From the NCBI GenBank assembly GCA_021778015.1, contig JAJYCX010000006.1:19310-83309 (forward strand): a stretch of DNA of 64,000 nt, read 5' to 3'. The position numbers and the translations under genes are program-made. How positions within the stretch are numbered: the stretch's first letter is position 1; each line of letters begins with the position of its first letter. Shown piece after piece: positions 8,118 to 16,274 of this stretch. Source of the stretch: Pseudomonadota bacterium. Lineage in GTDB: Bacteria; Pseudomonadota; Gammaproteobacteria; UBA1113. A model generated the notes under the pieces. It was not told where the DNA came from and did not search any database. It was given only the letters and a program-made list of their open reading frames with translations.

Positions 8118-9119
8118 TTATTTGCCATTGCTGATCAAAGCCTGCTGTATGCGATTGATCAGCGGCGATAACTCAGGGAAGTTGGGTTGCAAATTAGTAC
8201 TTTCTAATGGTTTTAATTGTTGCAGAATGTTTTGTGCCGTAGCGTTATTGGTATCGTAATGTGCATGTAGCCAGCGCTCAGCATCTTGAATGTTACTTTG
8301 AAACAAAGCCGTATTGTGTGCTAGGGCTGCCCATTGTGCTTGAGCTAGGTATAAACAAAGACGGGCATTGAGATAAGCGCGTTCATCGGGGGTAATAAAA
8401 TGTGGGGCTTCGGCGCCATAATGTTTGACCGTAATAACTTTTTGTAAACCTTGCCACGCATTATTCCATAATTTATTCCAAAAAGAACGCTGTGCGTCTT
8501 GTGTTTTAGCGTTATCTTTAGGTTCGGTTTGAGTTAAGGGTAAAGCATTAATGGTGTCTTGTACCGCAGATAATTGACTGACAATTTTTGCAATGTTTAA
8601 TGCCGGCATGGTCTTTAAGGTGGCCAGCGTTTGTTGCAATGACCCATCTAAGGCTTGTAATTCTGCATCGGTGCTTTGTGTGAGTTCATTGTGAGCTGCT
8701 TGTAAATAAATAGAAGCTTTGTTAGCGTCAAATTGATATAACAGTGCATCTTGTGCCAATTGCGCTAGATAGAGCACGTGCGCCAAGGGCAGCGCAGACA
8801 ATTGTGCGTGTAGCGTAGTTACTTGTGTTTGTAATTGTACCAGGACTTGCTGATTATTTTTATCGTCGACTGTTAAATTTTGTATAGTTCCATTTAGGTT
8901 AGCGATAGACTTTTTATTTTGTTTTAGCGTATGTTGCATATCCGATAATTCTTGTGCGCTAGCAGAGAAAGAAGCTTGCCAGGCACTGGCATGATAGTAA
9001 AAATAAATGGCCACACTGAGGGATAAGCCTAGCGCAAGCAAGCCTACGAGCAGCGTGAGCCATATCCAGGGACTGGTGCGTTTGTTTGCACTGGGGGTTG
9101 TTGCGGGTGTATCAGCCAT
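8118..9119 (-). CDS. hemX: HemX-like membrane protein of the hem cluster
   Basis: A 333-residue HemX family protein (PF04375). ATG 9119 is chosen because AGGA lies eight bases upstream; the open frame extends 15 codons further, without support. A Ser/Thr/Pro-rich cytoplasmic start is followed by one membrane helix (about 20-42), then a long coiled coil (about 60-120) and an alpha-helical domain in the periplasm. Despite old annotation as uroporphyrinogen methyltransferase, no SAM-binding motif of that family is present. It lies between hemD and hemY. A dispersed repeat sits in the 193-base gap to hemD. Confidence 0.85.
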   Translation of the reverse strand: MADTPATTPSANKRTSPWIWLTLLVGLLALGLSLSVAIYFYYHASAWQASFSASAQELSDMQHTLKQNKKSIANLNGTIQNLTVDDKNNQQVLVQLQTQVTTLHAQLSALPLAHVLYLAQLAQDALLYQFDANKASIYLQAAHNELTQSTDAELQALDGSLQQTLATLKTMPALNIAKIVSQLSAVQDTINALPLTQTEPKDNAKTQDAQRSFWNKLWNNAWQGLQKVITVKHYGAEAPHFITPDERAYLNARLCLYLAQAQWAALAHNTALFQSNIQDAERWLHAHYDTNNATAQNILQQLKPLESTNLQPNFPELSPLINRIQQALISNGK

Positions 9120-9160
9120 AATCCTTATCCTAATTAGTGATTCAACGTACTCTACGCGCT

Positions 9161-9310
9161 TCAAGATGCGAGAACAATACTTTCTACGAACACAACACTA
9201 AAACGTTGTCATCCTCGATCGGAGCCTGTACTCGGTACTCCGGGTATCGAGGATGACAAAGCTTTGATTCAAATCTATAGTATTCATCAAGATCTCATAT
9301 CTTCATTCTC
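9161..9310. repeat. MITE-like dispersed repeat, copy between hemX and hemD
   Basis: About 150 bp that begin with TTCAAGATGCGAGA, contain TTGTCATCCTCG and the inverted CGAGGATGACAA, and end with the block TATTCATCAAGATCTC and TCTTCATTCTCGCC. Blocks are shared almost exactly with 27703-27853 and 39032-39195. Its outer TATACCC ends are degenerate here. Confidence 0.85.
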
Positions 9311-9312
9311 GC

Positions 9313-10074
9313 CTAAACCCCAAGCGCTTTGAGTATAGCCTCGTCGCTGGCATTATCCGCCACATCAATTTTTCCTTTATGGCCTAATTTGCGCGCTAAT
9401 GAGCACATTTTATCACTAATGAGCAAAAGATGACAATCGCGCCAATCAGGCTTGTTCATTGGTTGTGCAAAATGCAATAAAAACGCTAAATTTTGTAATC
9501 CTTCACTGCTGGTGACGATAAATACGCTGTTTTTGGGAATGTGTATCTGTTTTTCTAAACCTAGGGTGGGGGTAGGGCAACGACGTTCATAGCAATCAAA
9601 AATTGTAACGATAGCGCCTTGCTGTTGTAAACTGGGTGCTAGTAAGCCGCGACCGCCCTTACCCTTAAAAATAGCGATTTTTTGCCCTTTTATATTTTTT
9701 AAAATAGCTAAATTCAATAATCCCTCGCTGGAATATTCTTTTTCGGGGGTAATTATAGTGTGAAAACCATAATGCATCAGCGCTTTTGCTGTTCCAGGGC
9801 CTTGCGCGATGAATTGTGTAGTAGGCCAAATTTCTGGACTTAACGCGCATAATTTCATGGCGTAATGCACGGCGGTAGGACTGACAAACAAGGCGCTATT
9901 AAAAAGTGTATTTCTAAAATTGTGAAAATAAGCGATCACGTCAGAATTTTCTGTGATTTCTAATGTAGGAAAGAGTAAGGGTTGAAAGCCTAATGATTGC
10001 AAACGCTGTAGCAACGATGAAGCCGTAGTAATGGGTTTAGTAATGACTATATGTTCGATATGATTGACATTCAT
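9313..10074 (-). CDS. hemD: Uroporphyrinogen-III synthase
   Basis: A 253-residue cytoplasmic enzyme that closes and rearranges hydroxymethylbilane to uroporphyrinogen III. Sequence similarity in this family is low. The call rests on the typical start (IVITKPITTASSL), the conserved FVSPTAV segment near residue 64, the FKGKGGRGLL segment near 140, the TSSEGLQNL block near 186 and the length, plus the hemX-hemY neighbours. ATG 10074 has no strong ribosome binding site. hemC, which usually precedes hemD, is not in this window; a divergent histone-like gene is upstream instead. Confidence 0.87.
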   Translation of the reverse strand: MNVNHIEHIVITKPITTASSLLQRLQSLGFQPLLFPTLEITENSDVIAYFHNFRNTLFNSALFVSPTAVHYAMKLCALSPEIWPTTQFIAQGPGTAKALMHYGFHTIITPEKEYSSEGLLNLAILKNIKGQKIAIFKGKGGRGLLAPSLQQQGAIVTIFDCYERRCPTPTLGLEKQIHIPKNSVFIVTSSEGLQNLAFLLHFAQPMNKPDWRDCHLLLISDKMCSLARKLGHKGKIDVADNASDEAILKALGV

Positions 10075-10160
10075 CGGGCTAGAAACTCATTTTTAAAATG
10101 ATAATATCGTTAATATATCATATTTTTTATAAAAAGATCGTGAATAATAGTAGATTTTGC

Positions 10161-10254
10161 TTGCAAAGCATTAATAACTATTGCACAATACACCCTCTTT
10201 TTACAATAGTGTAGCTATTGTATGTGTGTAACGGTTTAATTTTTTAAAACCGTT
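10161..10254 (+). promoter_or_regulatory. Possible promoter and hairpins ahead of the histone-like gene
   Basis: TTGCAA (10161-10166) and CACAAT (10184-10189) are 17 bases apart. Downstream are two inverted repeats: ACAATAG/CTATTGT (10203-10221) and AACGGTTT/AAACCGTT (10230-10254), in an AT-rich leader of about 95 bases. They may be operator sites or leader hairpins. By-eye prediction only. Confidence 0.35.
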
Positions 10255-10285
10255 AGTTTAATTTTTTAATTTTGGAGAAGATATC

Positions 10286-10852
10286 ATGCCAAAGAAAGCA
10301 ACGAAGCATACCGCTAACAGTGGTATTCACAGTTTGCAAAGCGAATGTAAAGCTATTTTGCAAAAATTAACTGCAGCGCATCAAGATTGGGTGAAAAACA
10401 CCGAGAAAGCGGCTGCTAAAATCAAAGCACAATGGGCCAAAGCCGATCAAATAGTGAAAAAAGCTAAAGCTCAAAAAGCGGCTCTCAAAGGCGCTGGTAA
10501 AAAAACGGCTGCGCACAAAAAGCAAGCTGATAAACTAACAATGGCTTTTGTTCAAGCTAAAATCGTAGCACAAGGCTTAAAGAAAGAATTATCTACTTTA
10601 TTGCCAGAATTGAAGGCAGCAAAAGCGGCATTAAAACGCCATATAGCAGTAGAAAAAGTAGCAGCTAAAAAAATAGTTGCGGCTAAAGTTAAAGCAGTTA
10701 AGGCTAAAAAAGCAGCTCCAGCTAAGGCTAAAAAAGCAGCTCCAGTTAAGGCTAAAAAAGCAGCTCCAGCTAAAGCCAAGAAAGTTGCAGGTAAAAGCAC
10801 GCGTGGCCGTAAGGCGGCAAAGCCTGTAGCGGTTGCTGTAGAGCAAGCTTAG
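10286..10852 (+). CDS. Histone H1-like lysine/alanine-rich DNA-binding protein
   Basis: A 188-residue, very basic protein. The N-terminal 125 residues are predicted to form a long helical or coiled-coil region (many Lys, Ala and Gln). The C-terminal tail consists of KAKKAAPA-type repeats (about 138-170), which is the hallmark of eukaryotic H1-like tails such as chlamydial Hc2 and Coxiella Hq1, and of AlgP-like proteins. It probably binds and compacts DNA in the nucleoid. GGAGAAG eight bases ahead of ATG 10286 is a strong ribosome binding site. The gene is monocistronic and divergent from hemD. Alternatively it could be a regulator similar to AlgP. The exact repeat units in the DNA are listed separately. 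Confidence 0.8.
   Translation: MPKKATKHTANSGIHSLQSECKAILQKLTAAHQDWVKNTEKAAAKIKAQWAKADQIVKKAKAQKAALKGAGKKTAAHKKQADKLTMAFVQAKIVAQGLKKELSTLLPELKAAKAALKRHIAVEKVAAKKIVAAKVKAVKAKKAAPAKAKKAAPVKAKKAAPAKAKKVAGKSTRGRKAAKPVAVAVEQA
10703..10774 (+). repeat. 24-bp tandem repeat coding the histone-like tail
   Basis: Three nearly identical 24-bp units start at 10703, 10727 and 10751 (consensus GCTAAAAAAGCAGCTCCAG plus five bases). They code the KKAAPAKA octad, and copy number could vary between strains, as in other H1-like bacterial genes. Confidence 0.85.
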
Positions 10853-10872
10853 AGATTGACCTCAGTTCGCTT

Positions 10873-10900
10873 GTAGGGGCGGTTCGTGAGCCGCTCCTAC
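10873..10900. repeat. Short GC-rich hairpin repeat
   Basis: GTAGGGGCGG and CCGCTCCTAC form an inverted repeat with one mismatch, just after the histone-like gene. A relative of this hairpin lies at 49254-49276. It could double as a terminator-like structure, but no T run follows. Confidence 0.7.
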
Positions 10901-10968
10901 ATCATAACTACTCGTGCCTTGTTGGAAGAAAAGAGCATATTGGATAGATTAGAGTATATCTTGTCTTT

Positions 10969-11033
10969 CCGCGCCCTTTCGGTCGCAGCTCAGTTACAAA
11001 CGGATGATCCGAGCCGTGACCGAAAGGGCGCGG
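10969..11033. repeat. REP-like palindromic element, copy 2
   Basis: Arms CCGCGCCCTTTCGGTCGCAG and CGTGACCGAAAGGGCGCGG are inverted. It belongs to the CCCTTTCGGTC subfamily with 6744-6822. It occupies part of the 321-base gap (10853-11173) between the histone-like and lipoprotein genes; the rest of the gap is other repeats. Confidence 0.85.
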
Positions 11034-11044
11034 GCGCGAAGAGT

Positions 11045-11172
11045 ATAACTCACAGCATTTGATTTTTAGGCGAGGCGCCTAGCCCTCGAGCCCCAGGAGT
11101 GTAGTACTCTACATGACTGGGGAGAGATGGGTGTAGGCAACAAAGCCTAAAGGTCAAAGGCGAAGAGTATAG
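11045..11172. repeat. Long variant of the 62-bp hairpin unit
   Basis: The flanks (ACTCACAGCA, TTGATTTTTAGGCG at the left; GGCAACAAAGCCTAA and GGCGAAGAGTATA at the right) match the tandem unit at 35717-35842. In the middle is an extra palindromic segment built on GCCCCAG...CTGGGG and GTGTAGTACTCTACA. This looks like insertion of one small palindrome into another. Confidence 0.75.
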
Positions 11173-11173
11173 T

Positions 11174-11404
11174 CTATTTATCACAGCCATAGGCGCTGTA
11201 CAGCCCCACCAACCTCTGACGCGCTGGAGTAGTCCCTATCTCAGGTTCTAGAACATTATCGCCACTGGCGCCCAATTGTGCTAGAATACGGTTGCATTCC
11301 TTTTGTCGGTTAGCGTTTCCACTATAATCTATGGCATTGGGATCAGCTTGGCAAGCGCATAATACTAGGGCCATTAAGGCCATGGGTAAGCTGTGTTTTA
11401 ACAT
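11174..11404 (-). CDS. Small putative lipoprotein
   Basis: A 76-residue protein with a type II signal peptide: a lysine at position 3, a hydrophobic core and a lipobox LCAC, so the mature protein would start at the second cysteine (CQADP...). The mature part of about 57 residues has two more cysteines (in KECNRI and YGCDK) that could pair. ATG 11404 has AGGAT seven bases upstream. I recognise no family. The gene is divergent from rnr with a 69-base gap. Confidence 0.7.
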   Translation of the reverse strand: MLKHSLPMALMALVLCACQADPNAIDYSGNANRQKECNRILAQLGASGDNVLEPEIGTTPARQRLVGLYSAYGCDK

Positions 11405-11423
11405 GTTGATATCCTGTGTTAGA

Positions 11424-11459
11424 TTGAGACAATAGGGAACCTATTATATTAGACATAAT
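11424..11459 (+). promoter_or_regulatory. Possible rnr promoter with small inverted repeat
   Basis: TTGAGA at 11424, followed by the inverted repeat AATAGG-GAA-CCTATT (11431-11445) and AT-rich -10 candidates (TATATT 11445-11450, CATAAT 11454-11459). The spacing is not ideal for either. The 69-base gap must also hold the divergent lipoprotein promoter. Confidence 0.3.
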
Positions 11460-11473
11460 CTATCGGAGTCAAA

Positions 11474-13771
11474 GTGAGTCGTAAATTTAGCAAAAAGGAC
11501 CCCCAACAAACCCATGATGCGGCGGGACAGTACCCTTTCCCCATCCCCAGCCGAGAATATATCCTTAAATACCTCGAAGATGTGGGGACCCCTCTGCAAC
11601 GTGAGCGTTTGGAAAAAGCCTTCGATATGCAATCGCCAGAAGAACAAGAAGCATTGCGCCGTCGATTGCGAGCTATGTTACGTGATGGTCAGCTATTGCT
11701 AAATCGTAAAGAAGAATACGCTATCGTCGATAAATTATCATTGTTAAAAGGTCAGGTGGTGGCACATCGTGATGGTTTTGGCTTTGTGGTGGCCGAGAAA
11801 AGTATGCCGGATTTGTTTTTGTCAGAACGAGAAATGCGCAATATTTTTCATGGCGATAAAGTATTGGTGCGTGTTATAGGGGAAGATAGACGCGGTCGTA
11901 AAATGGCAAGCGTGGTCGAAGTTTTAGAACGCAATGCTGCGGAGATTGTGGGTCAATATTTGGTTGAAAATGGCGTAGGTTTTGTAGTGCCAGAAAATCG
12001 TACTATTTATCAAGACATTTTAATTTTGCCAGAAGATAAGGGTAATGCAAAACCAGGCGAAATTGTTACGGTGGAAGTGATTACCCCTATCAATAGACGT
12101 ACTGCGCCCGTAGGACGTATTAAAAATATTTTAGGCGAGGCGATGTCTGCGGGCATGGAAATCGAAATTGCTACGCGCGCGCACGGCTTATCTTTTACCT
12201 GGCCCGAGGGCGTAGAAGCGGCAGCCAAAAGTTTAGGTAAAACCGTACACCTTAGAGACAAAGAAGATCGTACCGATCTACGGGATCTAAATTTTGTCAC
12301 TATAGATGGTGAAGATGCCAAGGATTTTGATGATGCCGTATTTTGTAAACAAAAAGGCGATGGTTGGGCGCTTTATGTGGCCATTGCCGATGTAGCGCAT
12401 TATGTTAAACCAGGCAAACCTTTAGATGAAGAAGCGGCTAAACGTGGCAATTCAGTCTATTTCCCCAGTAAAGTTATTCCTATGTTGCCTGAGGGCTTAT
12501 CCAATGGTTTGTGTTCATTAAAGCCGAAGGTCGATCGCCTGTGTATGGTCTGCGATATGCGCTTGGATGGAAATGGCGAAATTCTACGTTATCGTTTTTA
12601 TGAAGCAGTGATCCATTCTCAGGCAAGACTCACTTATACCGAAGCCGCCAGAATTTTAGTCGATAAAGATCCTGTGCTCCGAAAAACATATAAATCGTCG
12701 GTACCTTCCTTAGAAAACTTATATGCAGTGTATCAAAAGCTCTATAAAAATCGTCAAAAACGTGGCGCTATTGATTTTGAAATGCCTGAACCGTTTATTG
12801 TTTTTAACGAACAAGGCAAAATAGATAAGATCATTGCCAAGTATCGCAATGATGCACATAAGTTGATTGAAGAATGTATGTTGGCAGCTAATGTATGCGC
12901 AGCAGATTTTCTATTAAAAAATAAAATGCCGGGTTTGTTTCGTGTGCATGAAGGGCCTAATCCTGAAAAACTGGAAGCCTTGCGCAAATTGTTGGGCGAA
13001 AAAGGCTTAGCTTTGTCCGGAGGCGAAAAACCTAAATCCAAAGATTACGCTAAATTAATGAAGCAAATTGAAGGCCGCGCCGATAGCAATGTGCTACAAA
13101 CCTTATTGCTGCGATCCTTAAGTCAAGCCGTATATCAAGGCGATAATTGTGGGCACTTTGGCTTGGCTTATGATGCTTATACCCATTTTACTTCGCCTAT
13201 ACGTCGTTATCCCGATCTATTAGTGCATAGGGCCATACGCCATATTTTAGAAAAAAAACGGCCCAGTACTTTTCGTTATTCTAAGGCGGAATTACAAACT
13301 TTGGCGGAACATTGCTCTGCTACTGAAAGACGTGCCGATGAAGCGACGCGCGATGTAGTGGATTGGCTAAAATGCGAATATATGTCTAGCCGTTTAGGAC
13401 AAGAGTACGATGGCAAAGTCACCGGTGTGACTTCATTCGGTTTGTTTGTCGCGTTGAATGATGAGTTTATTGAAGGCTTGGTGCATGTAACGTCACTTAA
13501 AAATGATTATTATCGCTACGATGCTATACGTCACCAATTAGTTGGAGAAGCAACAAATTCCAGCTACAGTTTGGGAGACAAAGTACGTATACGCGTGATA
13601 CGAGTTGATTTAAATCAGCGAAAAATAGACTTTGATTTATTACAAACAGAAGATGATCGTCCCAAAAAGAAAAAATCTAAAGCAGCTACAAAAGAAACCC
13701 CTAAAAAAGATGCTAAGAAAGAGCCTAAAAAACGTTTCTGGCAAAAATCAAAATCAAAGGCAAAGAAATGA
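11474..13771 (+). CDS. rnr: Ribonuclease R
   Basis: A 765-residue 3'-5' exoribonuclease that degrades structured RNA and takes part in rRNA and mRNA quality control. Domains in order: N-terminal helix-turn-helix-like RNase B N domain (about 20-90), cold-shock domains (about 85-225), the RNB catalytic domain (about 255-585) with its signature TIDGEDAKDFDDAV holding metal-binding aspartates, the S1 RNA-binding domain (about 640-725), and a Lys-rich tail (about 728-765). The start is GTG 11474 with CGGAG upstream. Its 3' end overlaps rlmB by four bases (ATGA), the classical rnr-rlmB operon. Confidence 0.96.
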   Translation: MSRKFSKKDPQQTHDAAGQYPFPIPSREYILKYLEDVGTPLQRERLEKAFDMQSPEEQEALRRRLRAMLRDGQLLLNRKEEYAIVDKLSLLKGQVVAHRDGFGFVVAEKSMPDLFLSEREMRNIFHGDKVLVRVIGEDRRGRKMASVVEVLERNAAEIVGQYLVENGVGFVVPENRTIYQDILILPEDKGNAKPGEIVTVEVITPINRRTAPVGRIKNILGEAMSAGMEIEIATRAHGLSFTWPEGVEAAAKSLGKTVHLRDKEDRTDLRDLNFVTIDGEDAKDFDDAVFCKQKGDGWALYVAIADVAHYVKPGKPLDEEAAKRGNSVYFPSKVIPMLPEGLSNGLCSLKPKVDRLCMVCDMRLDGNGEILRYRFYEAVIHSQARLTYTEAARILVDKDPVLRKTYKSSVPSLENLYAVYQKLYKNRQKRGAIDFEMPEPFIVFNEQGKIDKIIAKYRNDAHKLIEECMLAANVCAADFLLKNKMPGLFRVHEGPNPEKLEALRKLLGEKGLALSGGEKPKSKDYAKLMKQIEGRADSNVLQTLLLRSLSQAVYQGDNCGHFGLAYDAYTHFTSPIRRYPDLLVHRAIRHILEKKRPSTFRYSKAELQTLAEHCSATERRADEATRDVVDWLKCEYMSSRLGQEYDGKVTGVTSFGLFVALNDEFIEGLVHVTSLKNDYYRYDAIRHQLVGEATNSSYSLGDKVRIRVIRVDLNQRKIDFDLLQTEDDRPKKKKSKAATKETPKKDAKKEPKKRFWQKSKSKAKK

Positions 13772-14496
13772 ATGTGGTCTATGGTCAGCACAGTGTCAAA
13801 GCAGCTCTAAGCGAAGGACGTCTACCGCAAACACTCTACACACATAAAGCAAAGGCCGCTGCTGTGCGTCAATTTTTATTAGATCTAGATTGTAAAGTCC
13901 CCGTTAAGATTGTAGAACCCAATGTTTTAGATGAAATGACGGCAGATGCTAATCATCAAGGCTGGGTGGCTGTATATGCGAAAGCGATGAAAATGTATCA
14001 TGAAGATAAATTGACGGAACTTTTGGCTCAGCAAACCAAACCTTTATTTCTAGTTTTAGATGGCGTGCAAGATCCGCATAATTTAGGTGCGTGCTTACGC
14101 AGTGCCGATGCTGCGGGCGTTACCGCAGTCATTATTCCTAAGGACAATGCGGTAGGGTTAACTTCTACGGTGCAAAAAGTAGCGAGTGGGGCTGCAGAAA
14201 ATGTGATCCTTATTCAAGTCACCAATTTGGCACGTAGTTTGCAAGAATTAAAACAAGCTGGAGTGTGGTTATATGGCTTAAGCGATGATGCAACCACTTC
14301 ATTGTATAAGATTAACTTAACGGGTTCTATTGCTTTAATATTAGGCGCCGAAGATAAAGGTTTGCGCCGCTTAACCCGCGAAGCCGCCGATGCTTTAGTG
14401 TTCTTACCTATGCTAGGCCAAGTTTCCAGTCTCAATGTTTCCGTTGCAACCGGTGTTTGTCTTTATGAAGCATTGCGGCAGAGAAGTAGTTTGTAG
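13768..14496 (+). CDS. rlmB: 23S rRNA (guanosine-2251-2'-O)-methyltransferase
   Basis: A 242-residue SPOUT (SpoU/TrmH) methyltransferase that modifies G2251 in the P-loop of 23S rRNA. An N-terminal substrate-binding domain (about 1-75, beginning NVVYGQHSVKAAL) precedes the knotted catalytic domain, which has SpoU motif 1 (NLGACLRSADAAG, about 108-120), motif 2 (LILGAEDKGLRRL) and motif 3 (SLNVSVATGV, about 221-230). It starts inside the rnr stop codon. A 200-base gap follows before the biosynthetic operon, with no clear terminator. Confidence 0.95.
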   Translation: MNVVYGQHSVKAALSEGRLPQTLYTHKAKAAAVRQFLLDLDCKVPVKIVEPNVLDEMTADANHQGWVAVYAKAMKMYHEDKLTELLAQQTKPLFLVLDGVQDPHNLGACLRSADAAGVTAVIIPKDNAVGLTSTVQKVASGAAENVILIQVTNLARSLQELKQAGVWLYGLSDDATTSLYKINLTGSIALILGAEDKGLRRLTREAADALVFLPMLGQVSSLNVSVATGVCLYEALRQRSSL

Positions 14497-14603
14497 ATTA
14501 AGACACCACCTATAAATTTCTTGTTACTTTTTTTACCTCCAGTATTGTCATTATGTGCAAGCAAAAAAGCTATCTTCAGTTTAAAAAACCGAACGACCAT
14601 GAC

Positions 14604-14632
14604 TTGCGTAGAAAGCGCGGTTTTATTATTAT
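14604..14632 (+). promoter_or_regulatory. Possible promoter of the biosynthetic operon
   Basis: TTGCGT (14604-14609) and TATTAT (14627-14632) have a 17-base spacer and lie 65 bases ahead of the exporter start. This is the only reasonable sigma-70-like match I see in the 200-base gap. No operator palindrome is evident. Confidence 0.4.
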
Positions 14633-14696
14633 TCGCATTATGGATATTCATGAAATACACTATTTTCTATATTTATTAAAATAATGAGAGAAATAT

Positions 14697-16274
14697 ATGC
14701 AAGACAACGTAATAAATGAAAAAATATATGCGAGAAAAGGTGCACTATTATTCGCGATAATGCTTGCCTGTTTTAGCGTACCATTAAACTTTACAGCTGG
14801 ACCGATGGCGCAACCTTATATAGCAGCGAGCTTGCCAGGTAGTGCCGTTGCGCTGTCGTGGATAACGAATGCATTTTTTCTTAGCTGTGGTAGTACATTG
14901 ATGGTAGCAGGTGTAATGGCTGATCAATATGGACGTAAAAAGATATTTGGGATAGGCCTGTTGATCTCTACTGTCACCTCATTGCTGATGCCTTTTTCTC
15001 CCAGTGTGTGGGTTCTTGACTTATTACGTATACCGCAAGGCATTGCAGCTGCTTGTGCATATGCGGGTGGCATCTCTATTCTTGCTCAAGAATTTGAAGG
15101 GCATACTCGAGCAAAAATATTTAGTGTGATAGGCATTACTTTCGGAGCAGGATTAGCTTTCGGGCCAACGATAGCAGCCGTACTCATTACTTATTTTGGT
15201 TGGCATGCTGTTTTCTTTGGTAGTACGGTGTTGAGTGTCATTGCGCTGATTGTTTGTCTACTGTGCATGCATGATAGCAAAGATCCAAATGCCAAAGGAC
15301 TCGATAAGATTGGCGCCACTTTATTTACGCTGATGTTAGCGCTGTTTACTTATGCGGTGATAGAAGCACCCGTTCGCGGTTGGTTAAGTCCCACTGTGAT
15401 TGTTCTATTATTGGTAGTTGCGCTGCTTTTATGCCTATTTATTTGGGTAGAAAAAAGAATAGTCCATCCAATGCTGGATTTATCTTTGTTCTCCTATCCT
15501 GCTTTCGTCGGTGCACAACTACTGCCGCTTGCTGCTGCCTATTGTTACGCGGTGCTGCTAGTCATTCTGCCATTGCGATTCATTGGCATTGAACAAATGA
15601 ATGCACTTGATGCCGGCATTTTAATGATTTGGTTTTCTGGTTCTTTATTGTTTGTTCCATTTTTAGCGGCAAGTTTAACCAAGTGGATATCTGTCGGTAT
15701 GCTTTCGGGTGGCGGCATGGTGATTTCCATTATAGGATTGATGATGCTGAATACTCTTCCCATGGGCATGCACGATTGGAGTATGAAATTGGTGCTATTC
15801 ATCATTGGGTTTGGTGTCGCTGTGCCATGGGGATTGATGGACAACTTAGCCGTGTCTGTGGTTCCTAAAGAGAAAGCAGGGGTGGCGATTGGTATTTTTG
15901 GTGCTCTACGCGTGTCATTTGATAGTACTGCTATCGCGATTGTGGGATCGCTATTGGCCCTTTTTATGTCACATAGTTTGACTATTGCAACGAGTGGGTT
16001 AAGTGCAACACAGATTGCAGGCGCGACGGCACAATTGGCAGCAGGTGCGATGGAGCACGCTAGCCAACTGCTACCTACGGTGCCACACAATCAGCTTATT
16101 TCCGCTTATAACTATGCATTCCATCAATTAATAAACGTATTGATTGTACTGACATCGATCTCAACTGCGCTGATTTTTATTCTGCTTTATCGCACAAAAA
16201 TTGGTGAAGGCCTGGAGATCGACACGACTCAAAAAACGGCTGAATTATCGGCTTGCATCGAGAAGAATATATGA
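14697..16274 (+). CDS. MFS exporter, 14-TM DHA2 (EmrB/QacA) type
   Basis: A 525-residue inner-membrane proton antiporter. Motif A between helices 2 and 3 reads GVMADQYGRKKIF (about 75-87), and motif C-like glycine/proline-rich sequence (GAGLAFGPTIAAV, about 148-160) marks the drug-export antiporters. About 14 hydrophobic segments fit the DHA2 family. It is the first gene of a ten-gene coupled operon; its stop overlaps the start of the AfsA-like gene by four bases. It most likely exports the product of the operon and may give self-protection. ATG 14697 has a GAGAG ribosome binding site. Confidence 0.88.
   Translation: MQDNVINEKIYARKGALLFAIMLACFSVPLNFTAGPMAQPYIAASLPGSAVALSWITNAFFLSCGSTLMVAGVMADQYGRKKIFGIGLLISTVTSLLMPFSPSVWVLDLLRIPQGIAAACAYAGGISILAQEFEGHTRAKIFSVIGITFGAGLAFGPTIAAVLITYFGWHAVFFGSTVLSVIALIVCLLCMHDSKDPNAKGLDKIGATLFTLMLALFTYAVIEAPVRGWLSPTVIVLLLVVALLLCLFIWVEKRIVHPMLDLSLFSYPAFVGAQLLPLAAAYCYAVLLVILPLRFIGIEQMNALDAGILMIWFSGSLLFVPFLAASLTKWISVGMLSGGGMVISIIGLMMLNTLPMGMHDWSMKLVLFIIGFGVAVPWGLMDNLAVSVVPKEKAGVAIGIFGALRVSFDSTAIAIVGSLLALFMSHSLTIATSGLSATQIAGATAQLAAGAMEHASQLLPTVPHNQLISAYNYAFHQLINVLIVLTSISTALIFILLYRTKIGEGLEIDTTQKTAELSACIEKNI

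Noticed and set aside
9007-9201. Short plus-strand frame and a similar one at 38893-39087, both ending in MREQYFLRTQH-like sequence
   Set aside because: The shared end comes from the MITE-like repeat; neither has a ribosome binding site.
10552-10846. Two minus-strand frames rich in Leu/Ala/Phe
   Set aside because: Artefacts of the Lys/Ala-rich histone-like gene on the other strand.
15545-16090. Minus-strand 181-codon frame
   Set aside because: Antisense to the membrane exporter, with Pro/Ile/Thr bias typical of a shadow frame.
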